Positions 1 to 8,402 of a stretch of 64,000 nucleotides of DNA are shown here, in pieces; the first letter of the stretch is position 1, and every line of letters begins with the position of its first letter. Made by a program: the position numbers and the translations under genes. Source of the stretch: Streptomyces sp. NBC_00620 (GTDB lineage Bacteria; Actinomycetota; Actinomycetes; Streptomycetales; Streptomycetaceae); the NCBI RefSeq assembly GCF_026341825.1, contig NZ_JAPENY010000001.1, positions 1,488,001 through 1,552,000 of the forward strand. The letters run 5' to 3'. Under the pieces are notes generated by a model. The model was not told the origin of the DNA, made no database searches, and was given only the letters and a program-made list of their open reading frames with translations.

Positions 1-56
1 GGGCCGGAGAGCACCCCGCCTCGCGGCTGGCCGGGGAGGGCTGCTGCGTCGGTCAT
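1..56 (-). CDS. Start of a gene running off the left edge, probably MBL-fold hydrolase
   Basis: An ATG on the minus strand at 54-56 overlaps the NUDIX stop codon in an ATGA arrangement, so this gene is translationally coupled downstream of NUDIX. Only 18 codons are in the window, reading MTDAAALPGQPRGGVLSG. That N-terminus resembles the start of Streptomyces MBL-fold metallo-hydrolases as I remember them. No catalytic motif is inside the window, so the function is inference. Confidence 0.55.
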   Translation of the reverse strand, partial: MTDAAALPGQPRGGVLSG

Positions 57-922
57 GCGGAGGCTCCACCGTTCGGGATGTGCTTGGTGAACTCGTCGTG
101 GCCCGGCCAGGAGAGGACCACTTCACCGTTCTCCAGACGGGCCTTCGCCAGTACGGGGGTCAGGTCGCGGTCGGGTGCGGCGGCGAGGGCGTCGGCGGCG
201 GTGTCGTACGCGGTGAGCTGGCGCAGGGTCGCGACGGTCGGCGGCATCATCAGCAGCTCGCCCTTGTCGTACGAGGCTGCCGCGTCCGCCGGGTTGATCC
301 ACACCGTGCGGTCGGCCTCCGTGGAGGCGTTGCGGGTGCGCTGGCCCTCCGGGAGGGCGGCCACGAAGAACCACGTGTCGTAGCGGCGGGTCTCGAACTC
401 CGGGGTGATCCAGCGGGCCCAGGCGCCCAGGAGGTCCGACCTGAGGACGAGTCCCCGGCGGTCCAGGAACTCAGCGAAGGAGAAGTCGCGGGCGACCAGG
501 GCGGCGCGGTCCGCCTCCCACTCGTCGCCCGTGGTGTCGCCGACGACCGTGTCCGGGATGGGGCCCGCGAGGAGGACGCCCGCCTCCTCGTACGTCTCGC
601 GGACCGCGGCGCAGACGATCGCCTGGGCGGAGGTCTCGTCGCCGCCCAGCCTTTTCGCCCACCACGCGCGCGTGGGGCCCGCCCAGCGGATGTGGTGCTC
701 GTCGTCGCGCGGGTCGACGCCGCCGCCGGGATACGCGTACGCGCCTCCTGCGAAGGCCATGGAGGCGCGTCTGCGCAGCATGTGCACGGTGGGGGCGGTC
801 GGCCCGTCCTTGAGCAGCATCACCGTGGCCGCCCGCTTCGGGGCGACCGGTGTGAGGGTGCCCTCCGCGAGTGCGCGGATGCGGTCGGGCCACTCCGGGG
901 GGAACCACTGCCCATTCGCCAT
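53..922 (-). CDS. NUDIX hydrolase
   Basis: 289-residue protein, probably a cytosolic nucleoside-diphosphate-linked pyrophosphatase of unknown substrate. The Nudix core is visible as AYPGGGVD (residues 63-70) and, after an inserted stretch of about 35 residues, RETYEEAGV (108-116), which carries the Arg-Glu and Glu-Glu metal-binding positions. The insertion between the glycine segment and the RExxEE helix is typical of the longer, CoA-pyrophosphatase-like NUDIX proteins, but substrate cannot be read from sequence. Its stop overlaps the next gene's start by four bases, implying a two-gene operon. The start ATG lies at 920-922. Confidence 0.88.
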   Translation of the reverse strand: MANGQWFPPEWPDRIRALAEGTLTPVAPKRAATVMLLKDGPTAPTVHMLRRRASMAFAGGAYAYPGGGVDPRDDEHHIRWAGPTRAWWAKRLGGDETSAQAIVCAAVRETYEEAGVLLAGPIPDTVVGDTTGDEWEADRAALVARDFSFAEFLDRRGLVLRSDLLGAWARWITPEFETRRYDTWFFVAALPEGQRTRNASTEADRTVWINPADAAASYDKGELLMMPPTVATLRQLTAYDTAADALAAAPDRDLTPVLAKARLENGEVVLSWPGHDEFTKHIPNGGASA

Positions 923-1010
923 GGGCGGAGGCTATCCCGAGCCGGGCGGATGTTCGAGTGGCCGCCCTTGGGGATCCCTCTGCCCGGCGGCGGGGGCGGG
1001 ACCGAGAGTT

Positions 1011-1109
1011 TTTTCGCCCCCTCCGCCCCTGCCCATCCCGCACCTGGGGGCTCCGCCCCCAGACCCCCGATCGCCCGAAGGGCTCGTCCTCAAACGCCGG
1101 ACGGGCTGG
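1011..1109 (+). repeat. Dispersed intergenic repeat, copy A
   Basis: Pyrimidine-rich lead (TTTTCGCCCCCTCCGCCCCT), then a hairpin CTGGGGGC-TCC-GCCCCCAG, then AGACCCCCGATCGCCC and a tail TCCTCAAACGCCGGACGGGC. The same ordered modules recur near 28.1, 51.3 and 59.4 kb. The tail runs into the 3' end of the RidA gene and supplies its last codons (SPSGV) and its stop. It lies between two minus-strand genes and probably acts as a transcription terminator for the RidA operon. Confidence 0.85.
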
Positions 1110-1569
1110 AGAGCTCCACCATGATCTCGACCTCGACCGGCGCGTCCAGCGGGAGGACCGCGACGCCGACCGCGCTTCGGGCGTGGACGCCCTTGTCGCC
1201 AAGGACGGCGCCGAGGAGTTCGCTGGCTCCGTTGAGGACGGCGGGCTGGCCGGTGAAGTCGGAGGCGGAGGCGACGAAGCCGGTGACCTTCACGACACGC
1301 GCGATGCGGTCCAGGTCGCCCGCGACGGACTTGACCGCGGCGAGCGCGTTCAGGGCGCAGGTGCGGGCCAGGTCCCTGGCTTCCTCGGGCGTGACCTCCG
1401 CGCCCACCTTGCCGGTGAGCGGAAGCTTGCCTTCCACGATCGGGAGCTGGCCCGCGGTGTAGACGTACACGCCGGACTGCACGGCAGGCTGGTACGCGGC
1501 CAGCGGCGGGACGACCTCGGGCAGTGTCAGCCCGAGTTCCGCCAGCTTGGCCTCGATGGCGCCACTCAT
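1090..1569 (-). CDS. RidA family protein
   Basis: 159 residues. RidA/YjgF proteins hydrolyse reactive enamine/imine intermediates released by PLP enzymes. Recognisable features are the YVYTAGQLP strand early on, CALNALAAVKSVAGDLDRIARVV in the middle, and the C-terminal PLDAPVEVEIMVEL strand. The arginine of the canonical C-terminal R-x-x-V-E region is not in its usual place, so this may be one of the divergent RidA subgroups. The start ATG at 1567-1569 overlaps the stop of the upstream DUF4177 gene (ATGA). The extreme C-terminus (SPSGV) is encoded by the dispersed repeat. Confidence 0.9.
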   Translation of the reverse strand: MSGAIEAKLAELGLTLPEVVPPLAAYQPAVQSGVYVYTAGQLPIVEGKLPLTGKVGAEVTPEEARDLARTCALNALAAVKSVAGDLDRIARVVKVTGFVASASDFTGQPAVLNGASELLGAVLGDKGVHARSAVGVAVLPLDAPVEVEIMVELSSPSGV

Positions 1570-1724
1570 GCCTTCTCCCGCTTCAGGTAGGCCACCAACT
1601 GCTCGGGGTTGTTCGGCCCGGGCACGACCTGGACGAGCTCCCAGCCGTCCTCGCCCCAGGTGTCCAGAATCTGCTTCGTGGCATGGACGAGCAGAGGCAC
1701 GGTTGCGTATTCCCACTTGGTCAT
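1566..1724 (-). CDS. DUF4177 small protein
   Basis: 52 residues: MTKWEYATVPLL near the N-terminus, then DTWGEDGWELVQVVPGP. The W-E-Y ... N/D-x-x-G-x-x-G-W-E-L-V pattern is the signature of DUF4177-type small proteins, whose function is unknown. It is the first gene of an operon with RidA, overlapping it by four bases. The pairing next to the ArsA-like ATPases recurs in Streptomyces, which I state from memory. Confidence 0.85.
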   Translation of the reverse strand: MTKWEYATVPLLVHATKQILDTWGEDGWELVQVVPGPNNPEQLVAYLKREKA

Positions 1725-1842
1725 GTCGCCGACTGTAGCCGTTGCCGGGCACGGCCTTTCGCGGGTGTCGCCCAAGGCCTCGCGCACACGTTGTCCACAG
1801 CCTCCTGCGTAGTACGGCGGCCGACTGGTTAGGCTCGAATAC

Positions 1843-2820
1843 GTGAGCAGGCTCCAGGTCGTCAGCGGCAAGGGCGGTACCGGCAAGACCACGGTAGCCG
1901 CCGCCCTCGCGCTCGCCCTCGCCACGGAGGGCAAGCGCGCCCTTCTCGTCGAGGTCGAGGGCAGGCAGGGCATCGCGCAGCTCTTCGAGACAGAAGCGCT
2001 GCCCTACGGGGAGCGGAAAATCGCCGTCGCTCCCGGGGGCGGGGAGGTGTACGCCCTCGCCATCGACCCCGAACTGGCCCTTCTGGACTACCTCCAGATG
2101 TTCTACAAGCTGGGCGGCGCCGGCCGCGCCCTGAAAAAACTCGGCGCCATCGACTTCGCGACGACCATCGCGCCGGGTCTGCGGGACGTGCTCCTGACCG
2201 GCAAGGCGTGCGAGGCCGTACGCCGCAAGGACAAGAGCGGGCGGTTCGCGTACGACTACGTGGTCATGGACGCGCCGCCGACAGGGCGCATCACCCGCTT
2301 CCTGAACGTCAACGACGAGGTGGCGGGCCTCGCGAAGATCGGCCCGATACACAATCAGGCACAGGCCGTCATGCGGGTCCTCAAGTCCAAGGAGACGGCC
2401 GTTCACCTGGTGGCGCTCCTGGAGGAGATGCCCGTACAGGAGACCGCGGACGGCATCGCCGAACTGCGGGCCGCGAAGCTGCCGGTCGGGCGGATCATCG
2501 TGAACATGGTGCGACCCGCGCTGCTCGACGACGCCGATCTGGAACTCACGGCCGCCGCTCCCCGTACCGCCATCGCCAAGTCGCTCTCCGCGGCCGGACT
2601 CGGCGGCGCCCGGCGTGGCGGACTCGCCGAGCGGCTGGTGGACCCGCTGCTGGAGCAGGCCGCCGAGTACGCCGAGCGGCACACCCTGGAGCGCGAGCAG
2701 CGGGCGGTGCTCACGGAACAGGGCCTGCCGCTGCACGAACTCCCTTTGCTCGCCGAGGGAATGGATCTGGCGGGCCTGTACCAACTGGCCAAGGAACTGC
2801 GTCAGCAAGGGATCTCATGA
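1843..2820 (+). CDS. ArsA-like P-loop ATPase 1
   Basis: 325 residues with a GTG start. This is a deviant-Walker (ArsA/MinD class) ATPase. The signature P-loop SGKGGTGKTT is at residues 8-17, with a switch/Walker B-like YDYVVMDAPPTGR near residue 140 and an RIIVNMVRP strand later. There are no CxC arsenite-binding cysteines, so arsenic pumping is unlikely. Actinobacterial ArsA pairs of this kind beside WhiB genes have no settled function. It ends in an ATGA overlap with the second ATPase, so the two are co-translated and may form a heterodimer (inference). Confidence 0.88.
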   Translation: MSRLQVVSGKGGTGKTTVAAALALALATEGKRALLVEVEGRQGIAQLFETEALPYGERKIAVAPGGGEVYALAIDPELALLDYLQMFYKLGGAGRALKKLGAIDFATTIAPGLRDVLLTGKACEAVRRKDKSGRFAYDYVVMDAPPTGRITRFLNVNDEVAGLAKIGPIHNQAQAVMRVLKSKETAVHLVALLEEMPVQETADGIAELRAAKLPVGRIIVNMVRPALLDDADLELTAAAPRTAIAKSLSAAGLGGARRGGLAERLVDPLLEQAAEYAERHTLEREQRAVLTEQGLPLHELPLLAEGMDLAGLYQLAKELRQQGIS

Positions 2821-4283
2821 GTTCGGACCCGGCCCGCGCACAGGAATCCGCCCGCGCACGCGACTCCGCCCACGCGCACGACTCCACCCGTGCACTGGGA
2901 AACGCACGCCTCCTGGACGTCGATCCGCTGATCGACGACCCGAAGACCCGCATCGTGGTGTGCTGCGGCTCGGGCGGCGTCGGCAAGACGACCACGGCGG
3001 CGGCGCTGGGGCTGCGCGCCGCCGAGCGCGGCCGCAAGGTCGTCGTGCTCACCATCGACCCGGCGCGCCGCCTCGCCCAGTCCATGGGCATCGACTCCCT
3101 GGACAACACCCCACGCCGGGTGAAGGGCGTCGAGGGGGACGGCGAACTGCACGCCATGATGCTCGACATGAAGCGCACCTTCGACGAGATCGTCGAGGCG
3201 CACGCGGACCGCGAGCGGGCGGCGGCGATCCTCAACAACCCCTTCTACCAGTCGCTTTCGGCGGGCTTCGCGGGCACGCAGGAGTACATGGCGATGGAGA
3301 AGCTGGGGCAGCTGCGGGCGCGGGAGGAATGGGACCTCATCGTCGTCGACACGCCGCCGTCCCGCTCGGCCCTGGACTTCCTGGACGCACCCAAGCGGCT
3401 CGGGTCCTTCCTGGACGGACGGCTGATCCGGCTGCTGACGGCGCCGGCGAAGCTGGGCGGCCGGGCGGGAATGAAGTTCCTGAACGTCGGGATGTCGCTG
3501 ATGACCGGCACCCTGGGGAAGCTGCTCGGCGGGCAACTCCTCAAGGACGTACAGACCTTCGTGTCCGCGATGGACACGACCTTCGGCGGGTTCCGTACGC
3601 GCGCGGACGCCACGTACAAGCTGCTCCAGGCGCCCGGCACGGCGTTCCTGGTGGTGGCGGCCCCGGAGCGGGACGCGCTGCGCGAGGCCGCGTACTTCGT
3701 GGAGCGGCTGGCCGCCGAGGACATGCCGTTCGCCGGTCTGGTGCTCAACCGGGTGCACGGCAGCGGCGCCGCTCAGCTGTCGGCCGAGCGGGCACTCGCC
3801 GCCGCGGAAAACCTCGGACCCGATGCCGCGGCGGACCGTGATCTGGAAGCCGCGGAAAATCTTGCCGAGGCCCGCATTGTGGATCAGGGGGACGGGAAGG
3901 CTGGACTTCGTAACTCTCCCGACACGTACGACAGTTCAGAATCTCCCGCTTCCGAGGCACCAGCTCCCGACGCCGCCGACGATCCCGACGAAGGCTCCCC
4001 CGCCACCACGGACAGGACCGCCGCCACGAACGGGAATCGGGCCACAGACACCGGCCGGACCGTCGAACAGCTCACCGCAGGCCTGTTGAGGCTGCACGCC
4101 GAGCGCATGCAGCTGCTCTCCCGCGAGCAGCGCACGCGTGACCGCTTCACCGCCCTCCACCCCGAGGTGGCGGTGGCCGAAGTGGCGGCGCTGCCCGGCG
4201 ACGTGCACGACCTGGCAGGGCTGCGGGACATCGGGAACCGGCTCGCGGCCGGTAGGCCGGAGCTGCCCGAAACCGGCGCCTGA
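2817..4283 (+). CDS. ArsA-like P-loop ATPase 2
   Basis: 488 residues. Its P-loop is CGSGGVGKTTT (residues 50-60), followed by TIDPARRLAQSMG (a DPA motif typical of ArsA) and WDLIVVDTPPSRSALDFLDAP. It carries an Ala/Asp/Thr-rich low-complexity insertion around residues 330-415 that is absent from ATPase 1. The first 30 residues are an alternating Ala/Arg/His/Asp stretch and probably disordered. Start ATG 2817 overlaps the stop of the preceding gene. A soluble heterodimer with the upstream ATPase is the likely architecture. Confidence 0.87.
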   Translation: MSSDPARAQESARARDSAHAHDSTRALGNARLLDVDPLIDDPKTRIVVCCGSGGVGKTTTAAALGLRAAERGRKVVVLTIDPARRLAQSMGIDSLDNTPRRVKGVEGDGELHAMMLDMKRTFDEIVEAHADRERAAAILNNPFYQSLSAGFAGTQEYMAMEKLGQLRAREEWDLIVVDTPPSRSALDFLDAPKRLGSFLDGRLIRLLTAPAKLGGRAGMKFLNVGMSLMTGTLGKLLGGQLLKDVQTFVSAMDTTFGGFRTRADATYKLLQAPGTAFLVVAAPERDALREAAYFVERLAAEDMPFAGLVLNRVHGSGAAQLSAERALAAAENLGPDAAADRDLEAAENLAEARIVDQGDGKAGLRNSPDTYDSSESPASEAPAPDAADDPDEGSPATTDRTAATNGNRATDTGRTVEQLTAGLLRLHAERMQLLSREQRTRDRFTALHPEVAVAEVAALPGDVHDLAGLRDIGNRLAAGRPELPETGA

Positions 4284-4414
4284 CGCGGCGCCTTCCATGA
4301 CCTGCGTGGTCATTGCGAGGCCATGGTCTGCGGGGCCGTGACAGGCACAGCCGTGACATGCACAGCCGTGGCCATGGCCTACAGGGACTGCTGCGGGGAC
4401 TGAGGGAAACGCCC

Positions 4415-4753
4415 TCAGCCCACCGCCAAGTAGCGCTCGTACACCTCTTCCTCATCAAGAGGCAGCAGGCCCGCACCGCGCTCGTACTCCGTACGCGCGG
4501 TCTCGAGCAGATGACGCCAAGAGGTGACGGTGGGGCGCCGGCGCAACAATGCGCGGCGCTCCCGCTCGGTCATGCCACCCCACACGCCGAATTCGACGCG
4601 GTTGTCGAGCGCATCGGCGAGGCACTCCGTGCGCACCGGACATCCGGTGCACACTGCCTTCGCCCGGTTCTGCGCTGCTCCTTGAACGAACAGTTCATCC
4701 GGATCGGTAGTGCGGCAGGCCGCCTGCGCACTCCAGTCGGTTACCCAGCCCAT
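4415..4753 (-). CDS. wblA: WhiB-family regulator WblA
   Basis: 112 residues from the chosen start MGWVTDW. WhiB-like proteins carry a [4Fe-4S] cluster and act with the principal sigma factor; WblA governs the switch between aerial development and antibiotic production. All four cluster cysteines are present: one in QAACRTTDP, then CTGCPVRTEC. The GVWGG turn and the basic RALLRRR helix follow. An upstream in-frame ATG at 4808-4810 would add 19 residues but has no ribosome site, whereas GGGAGAGG lies upstream of 4753. The place beside an ArsA pair and a PBP gene supports the WblA identity over other Wbl paralogues. Confidence 0.9.
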   Translation of the reverse strand: MGWVTDWSAQAACRTTDPDELFVQGAAQNRAKAVCTGCPVRTECLADALDNRVEFGVWGGMTERERRALLRRRPTVTSWRHLLETARTEYERGAGLLPLDEEEVYERYLAVG

Positions 4754-5370
4754 ACCGGCGCCGTCCTCTCCCGAATCGAGGCTCCCCCACGGCGGCAGCG
4801 GCATATTCACCGCCGCCAGTTGAGGACGTTACGGAAGGTGGGCACAGCGCAACACCCCCTTCGGGCCCAATCTTGAATGGCCCGAACGGACTATGCGTAA
4901 GCGGCAGATCACCCGGGGGAGTGACCTGAGGACATACGTGAGTATCCCGGCAAACCGGGACAGTTCAGTTGAGTCACAACGGACGCCGGGTGACACACAA
5001 GGCGGATTCGGACACGCCCCCAACAAAAATTAGGGAACCTCCGGAACGATTCGGGGTCGCCGGACGTATTGATACGTAGCCGCACTGCTGTGACAGTTGA
5101 GAGCAGCTTAGGCCAAGGCCTATACGCGTGTCCGGCGATTGAGAACGTAGACAGCTCGCGTTGCCATGCCGTCAAGTTCTCGGGATGAGGCCTCCGAACA
5201 CGGCGCGGTCGTAGAGCCGCTGGTGCCACAGTGAGCATCTGGACCGCGCACCCGGTCTACGTTGAGGCGTAGCCCGCCCGGCTGCCCTTGGATGTCACGG
5301 TCTGGTACTCGAACATCCCGAGAACCACCTGCCCCTCGGGACGCCCGTAATTAGGGATTAGGCTGCCCTC
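4754..5370. other. Long divergent intergenic region (wblA / PBP)
   Basis: About 620 bases with no convincing gene. It is less GC-rich than its surroundings, with AT-rich stretches such as CCCAACAAAAATTAGGG near 5020-5037 and ATTGATACGTAGCC near 5070. A long regulated leader or promoter region for wblA is the likeliest content. I could not assign specific operator sites by eye. Confidence 0.5.
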
Positions 5371-7650
5371 ATGCCAAAGAAGCGCTCGGGCGGTGGTCTG
5401 TCGCCATTCCAGCAGGCCGCCAAGTTCCTCGGTGTCAGCGTGCTCGCGGGGGCGGTCATGGCGGGAATCGCGCTGCCCGCGGCGGGCGCGCTCGGACTCG
5501 CGGCCAAGGGTTCGGTCCAGAGTTTCGACGAGATTCCGGACAGCCTGAAGAGTCCGCAGCTGAGTCAGCGCACCACGATCCTGGACAGCGAGGGCGGCCA
5601 GATCGCCACGGTCTACTCGCGTGACCGGACCGTGGTCGCCCTGAAGGACATCTCGCCGTACATGCAGAAGGCGATCGTCGCGATCGAGGACTCGCGCTTC
5701 TACGAGCACGGCGCGATCGACCTGAAGGGTGTCCTGCGCGCCCTGAACCAGAACGCGCAGAGCGGCGGAGTGTCCCAGGGCGCCTCCACCCTCACGCAGC
5801 AGCTCGTGAAGAACTACTTCGTCGAAGAGGCCGGCGACGACCCGACGAAGGTCGCCCAGGCCACCCAGCAGACCCTCGGCCGCAAGATCCGCGAGCTCAA
5901 GTACGCGATCCAGCTCGAGGAGAAGCTCGGCAAGAAGAAGATCCTCGAGAACTACCTGAACATCACGTTCTTCGGGGAGCAGGCGTACGGCATCGAGGCA
6001 GCGGCCCAGCGCTACTTCTCCAAGCCCGCCAAGAAGCTGAACCTCCAGGAGTCGGCGCTGCTCGCGGGCATCGTCCAGTCGCCCAGCCGGTACGACCCGG
6101 TCAACGACGAGGCGGAGGCGACCAAGCGCCGCAACACCGTCCTGCAGCGCATGGCCGAGACGAACGACATCTCGCAGGCGGAAGCCAACAAGGCCATGAA
6201 GACGCCGCTCGGCCTGAAGGTCAGCAAGCCGAACAACGGCTGCATCACGGCGGTCGAAGGCGCGGCCTTCTTCTGCAAGTACGTGGAGAAGGTCTTCCTC
6301 AGCGACCCGGTCTTCGGCGAGACCAAGGAGGAGCGGGCGAAGATCTGGAACCAGGGCGGCCTGACGATCCGTACGACGCTCGACCCGCAGGCACAGGAAT
6401 CGGTGCAGGCCTCGCTCAAGGACCACGTCAACCAGACGGACAAGGTCACCGCGGCGGCCACCCTGGTCGAACCGGGCACGGGCAAGATCGTCGGCATGGG
6501 CCAGGCGACGCCGTACGGCTACGGCAAGAACGAGACCGAGTACAACTACTCGGTCAACTACGCCATGGGCGGCTCGAACTTCGGCTTCCCGACCGGTTCG
6601 ACGTTCAAGCCGTTCGTGGCCGCGGCCGCCCTGGAGGAGGGCCGGCCCGCGACCCAGGAGTACGCGTCGCCGTACGAGATGGACTACCCGAGCCCCGTCC
6701 AGAGGTGTGGCACCGATCCGTACGTCAACACGCAGGGCGACACGGTGGAGAACGAGGCCGAGTCCGAGGTCGGGCCGTACCAGCTGAAGGAGGCGATGGC
6801 CAAGTCGGTCAACACCTACTTCGTGCAGATGATCTCCGACATCGGCCTGTGCCCCGTGGTCAACATGACCGACAAGCTGCACGTCACGCAGGGCAACGGC
6901 GAAAAGCTGCCGGAGAGCCCGTCCATCGCCCTCGGCGCGGTGGGCCTCTCGCCGCTGACGATGGCCACCGCGTACGCCTCCTTCGCCGCCCGGGGCATGT
7001 ACTGCACCCCGGTCGCCATCGAGTCGATCACGCAGAAGGTCGGCGACAAGCAGAAGTCCCTCGACGTGCCGAAGTCCACCTGCTCGCGGGCGATGTCCGA
7101 GAAGACCGCGGACACCGTCAACACCCTCCTGAGCGGCGTGATCGACTCCGGTACGGGTCAGGCCGCCGGTCTCACCGACCGCGCCAACGCCGGTAAGACG
7201 GGTACGACCGACTCCCGCAAGAACGCCTGGTTCGTCGGCTACACGCCGAACCTCGCCGGCGCGGTCTGGGTCGGCAGCGCCACGCAGAAGGTCGAGATGG
7301 AGAACATCACGATCGGCGGCGTCTGGCACGACAAGGTCTACGGCGGCCAGGTGCCGGGTCCCATCTGGAAGGACGCGATGACCGGCGCCCTCGACGGCAA
7401 GGACTCCCCGTCCTTCAACCTCGTCAACATCCCCGATCCCCAGAAGGACAAGGACAAGGGCAATGACGACGGGGACAACGGGGACGACGACAACGGGAAC
7501 GGCAACAACGGCGGTCTGATCGACGGCGGCCTCACGACCGGGGGCACCACCACCGGCGGCACCACGCCGACGCCCACCATCTCCCTCCCTGAGGGCTTCA
7601 TCCAGGGGCAGGGCGATGGTGGCAACGGGAACGGTGGGCGGGACGGCTAG
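5371..7650 (+). CDS. Class A penicillin-binding protein (bifunctional)
   Basis: 759 residues. It builds peptidoglycan outside the membrane: glycosyltransferase (GT51) plus DD-transpeptidase. An N-terminal membrane anchor covers about residues 22-48. The GT51 active-site segment EDSRFYEHGAID begins at Glu106. Transpeptidase motifs are STFK (Ser410), SVN (479) and KTGTT (Lys609). The C-terminus after about residue 690 is a low-complexity Asp/Asn/Gly then Gly/Thr tail, typical of actinobacterial PBPs. It stands alone and converges on the yqeY-like gene through a strong terminator. Confidence 0.94.
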   Translation: MPKKRSGGGLSPFQQAAKFLGVSVLAGAVMAGIALPAAGALGLAAKGSVQSFDEIPDSLKSPQLSQRTTILDSEGGQIATVYSRDRTVVALKDISPYMQKAIVAIEDSRFYEHGAIDLKGVLRALNQNAQSGGVSQGASTLTQQLVKNYFVEEAGDDPTKVAQATQQTLGRKIRELKYAIQLEEKLGKKKILENYLNITFFGEQAYGIEAAAQRYFSKPAKKLNLQESALLAGIVQSPSRYDPVNDEAEATKRRNTVLQRMAETNDISQAEANKAMKTPLGLKVSKPNNGCITAVEGAAFFCKYVEKVFLSDPVFGETKEERAKIWNQGGLTIRTTLDPQAQESVQASLKDHVNQTDKVTAAATLVEPGTGKIVGMGQATPYGYGKNETEYNYSVNYAMGGSNFGFPTGSTFKPFVAAAALEEGRPATQEYASPYEMDYPSPVQRCGTDPYVNTQGDTVENEAESEVGPYQLKEAMAKSVNTYFVQMISDIGLCPVVNMTDKLHVTQGNGEKLPESPSIALGAVGLSPLTMATAYASFAARGMYCTPVAIESITQKVGDKQKSLDVPKSTCSRAMSEKTADTVNTLLSGVIDSGTGQAAGLTDRANAGKTGTTDSRKNAWFVGYTPNLAGAVWVGSATQKVEMENITIGGVWHDKVYGGQVPGPIWKDAMTGALDGKDSPSFNLVNIPDPQKDKDKGNDDGDNGDDDNGNGNNGGLIDGGLTTGGTTTGGTTPTPTISLPEGFIQGQGDGGNGNGGRDG

Positions 7651-7712
7651 TTCCTCCAGCTCCTCCGGTTCCTCCGGGAACCAGGTGCTGCCTGCTTGAA
7701 GTCTGATGTCGA

Positions 7713-7761
7713 TACGCCGGTGGGGGCGCCCCTTGTGACAAGGGGCGCCCCCACCGGCGTA
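7713..7761. terminator. Bidirectional terminator hairpin
   Basis: A perfect inverted repeat: 23-base arms at 7713-7735 and 7739-7761 separated by the 3-base loop TGA. The core of each arm is GGTGGGGGCGCCCC or its complement. It sits between the convergent PBP and YqeY genes, 62 bases after the PBP stop and 52 bases before the yqeY 3' end, so it can terminate transcription from both sides. Confidence 0.88.
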
Positions 7762-7813
7762 CGGGTGGACGGGTCGTTCGGCTGCCTGTTCAGCCGTCCG
7801 TATCGCCGTCCGT

Positions 7814-8281
7814 TCAGCTGCCCGCGAGGAGTTGCTTGACGAGGGCGGAGACGCGGCCGCCCTCCGCCAGGCCGGCCACCTTCGGGTTCACGATCTTCAT
7901 GACCTGGCCGATCGCACGCGGCCCCTCGGCGCCCGCCGACTTCGCCTCCTCGACGGCCTGGGCGACGATGGCGTTCAGCTCCTCGTCGCTGAGCTGCTTG
8001 GGCAGGTACGTGGCGAGGATCTCGCCCTCTGCCTTCTCCCGCTCGGCCGACTCGGGGCGCCCGCCCTTCGCGAAGGCGTCCGCGGCCTCGCGGCGCTTCT
8101 TCGCCTCGCGGGTGATCACCTTCTGCACTTCTTCGTCGGAGAGTTCACGCTTGGTCTTGCCCGCGACCTCCTCGTTGGTGATCGCGGAGAGGGTCAGCCG
8201 GAGCGTCGAGGAGCGGAGCTCGTCGCGCTCCTTGATGGCGGCGTTGAGGTCTTCCTTGAGCTTCGACTTAAGGGTGGTCAT
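7814..8281 (-). CDS. GatB/YqeY domain-containing protein
   Basis: 155 residues. YqeY proteins resemble the tRNA-binding tail of GatB, and their cellular role is unclear. Family features seen are the N-terminal LKEDLNAAIKERDELRSSTLRLTLSAI helix, the EVQKVITREAKKRREAADAF segment, LATYLPKQLSDEEL in the middle, and AIGQVMKIVNPKVAGLAEGGRVS at the C-terminal tail domain. The ATG at 8279-8281 fits the family N-terminus. It diverges from the metallophosphoesterase gene, leaving about 120 bases for two promoters. Confidence 0.93.
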   Translation of the reverse strand: MTTLKSKLKEDLNAAIKERDELRSSTLRLTLSAITNEEVAGKTKRELSDEEVQKVITREAKKRREAADAFAKGGRPESAEREKAEGEILATYLPKQLSDEELNAIVAQAVEEAKSAGAEGPRAIGQVMKIVNPKVAGLAEGGRVSALVKQLLAGS

Positions 8282-8402
8282 GCCGTCGATTGTCGCAGGT
8301 GTGGGGAGACGGTCGCCTGCTGATTTCGGGGGTGCTCGTCGTGCGTCCGAGGTTGTCCACAGGCGGGCACGGCGAGTTGCCGGGGTCTGACACGATGGGC
8401 GT

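Noticed and set aside
1090..2808. 572-codon minus-strand frame through the ArsA-like gene
   Set aside because: Only its last 159 codons (RidA) fit a family; the rest is antisense to a clear P-loop ATPase and is compositionally biased.
5257..7329. 690-codon minus-strand frame across the PBP gene
   Set aside because: Asp/Arg/Leu-biased antisense frame typical of very GC-rich DNA; the plus strand encodes an obvious PBP.
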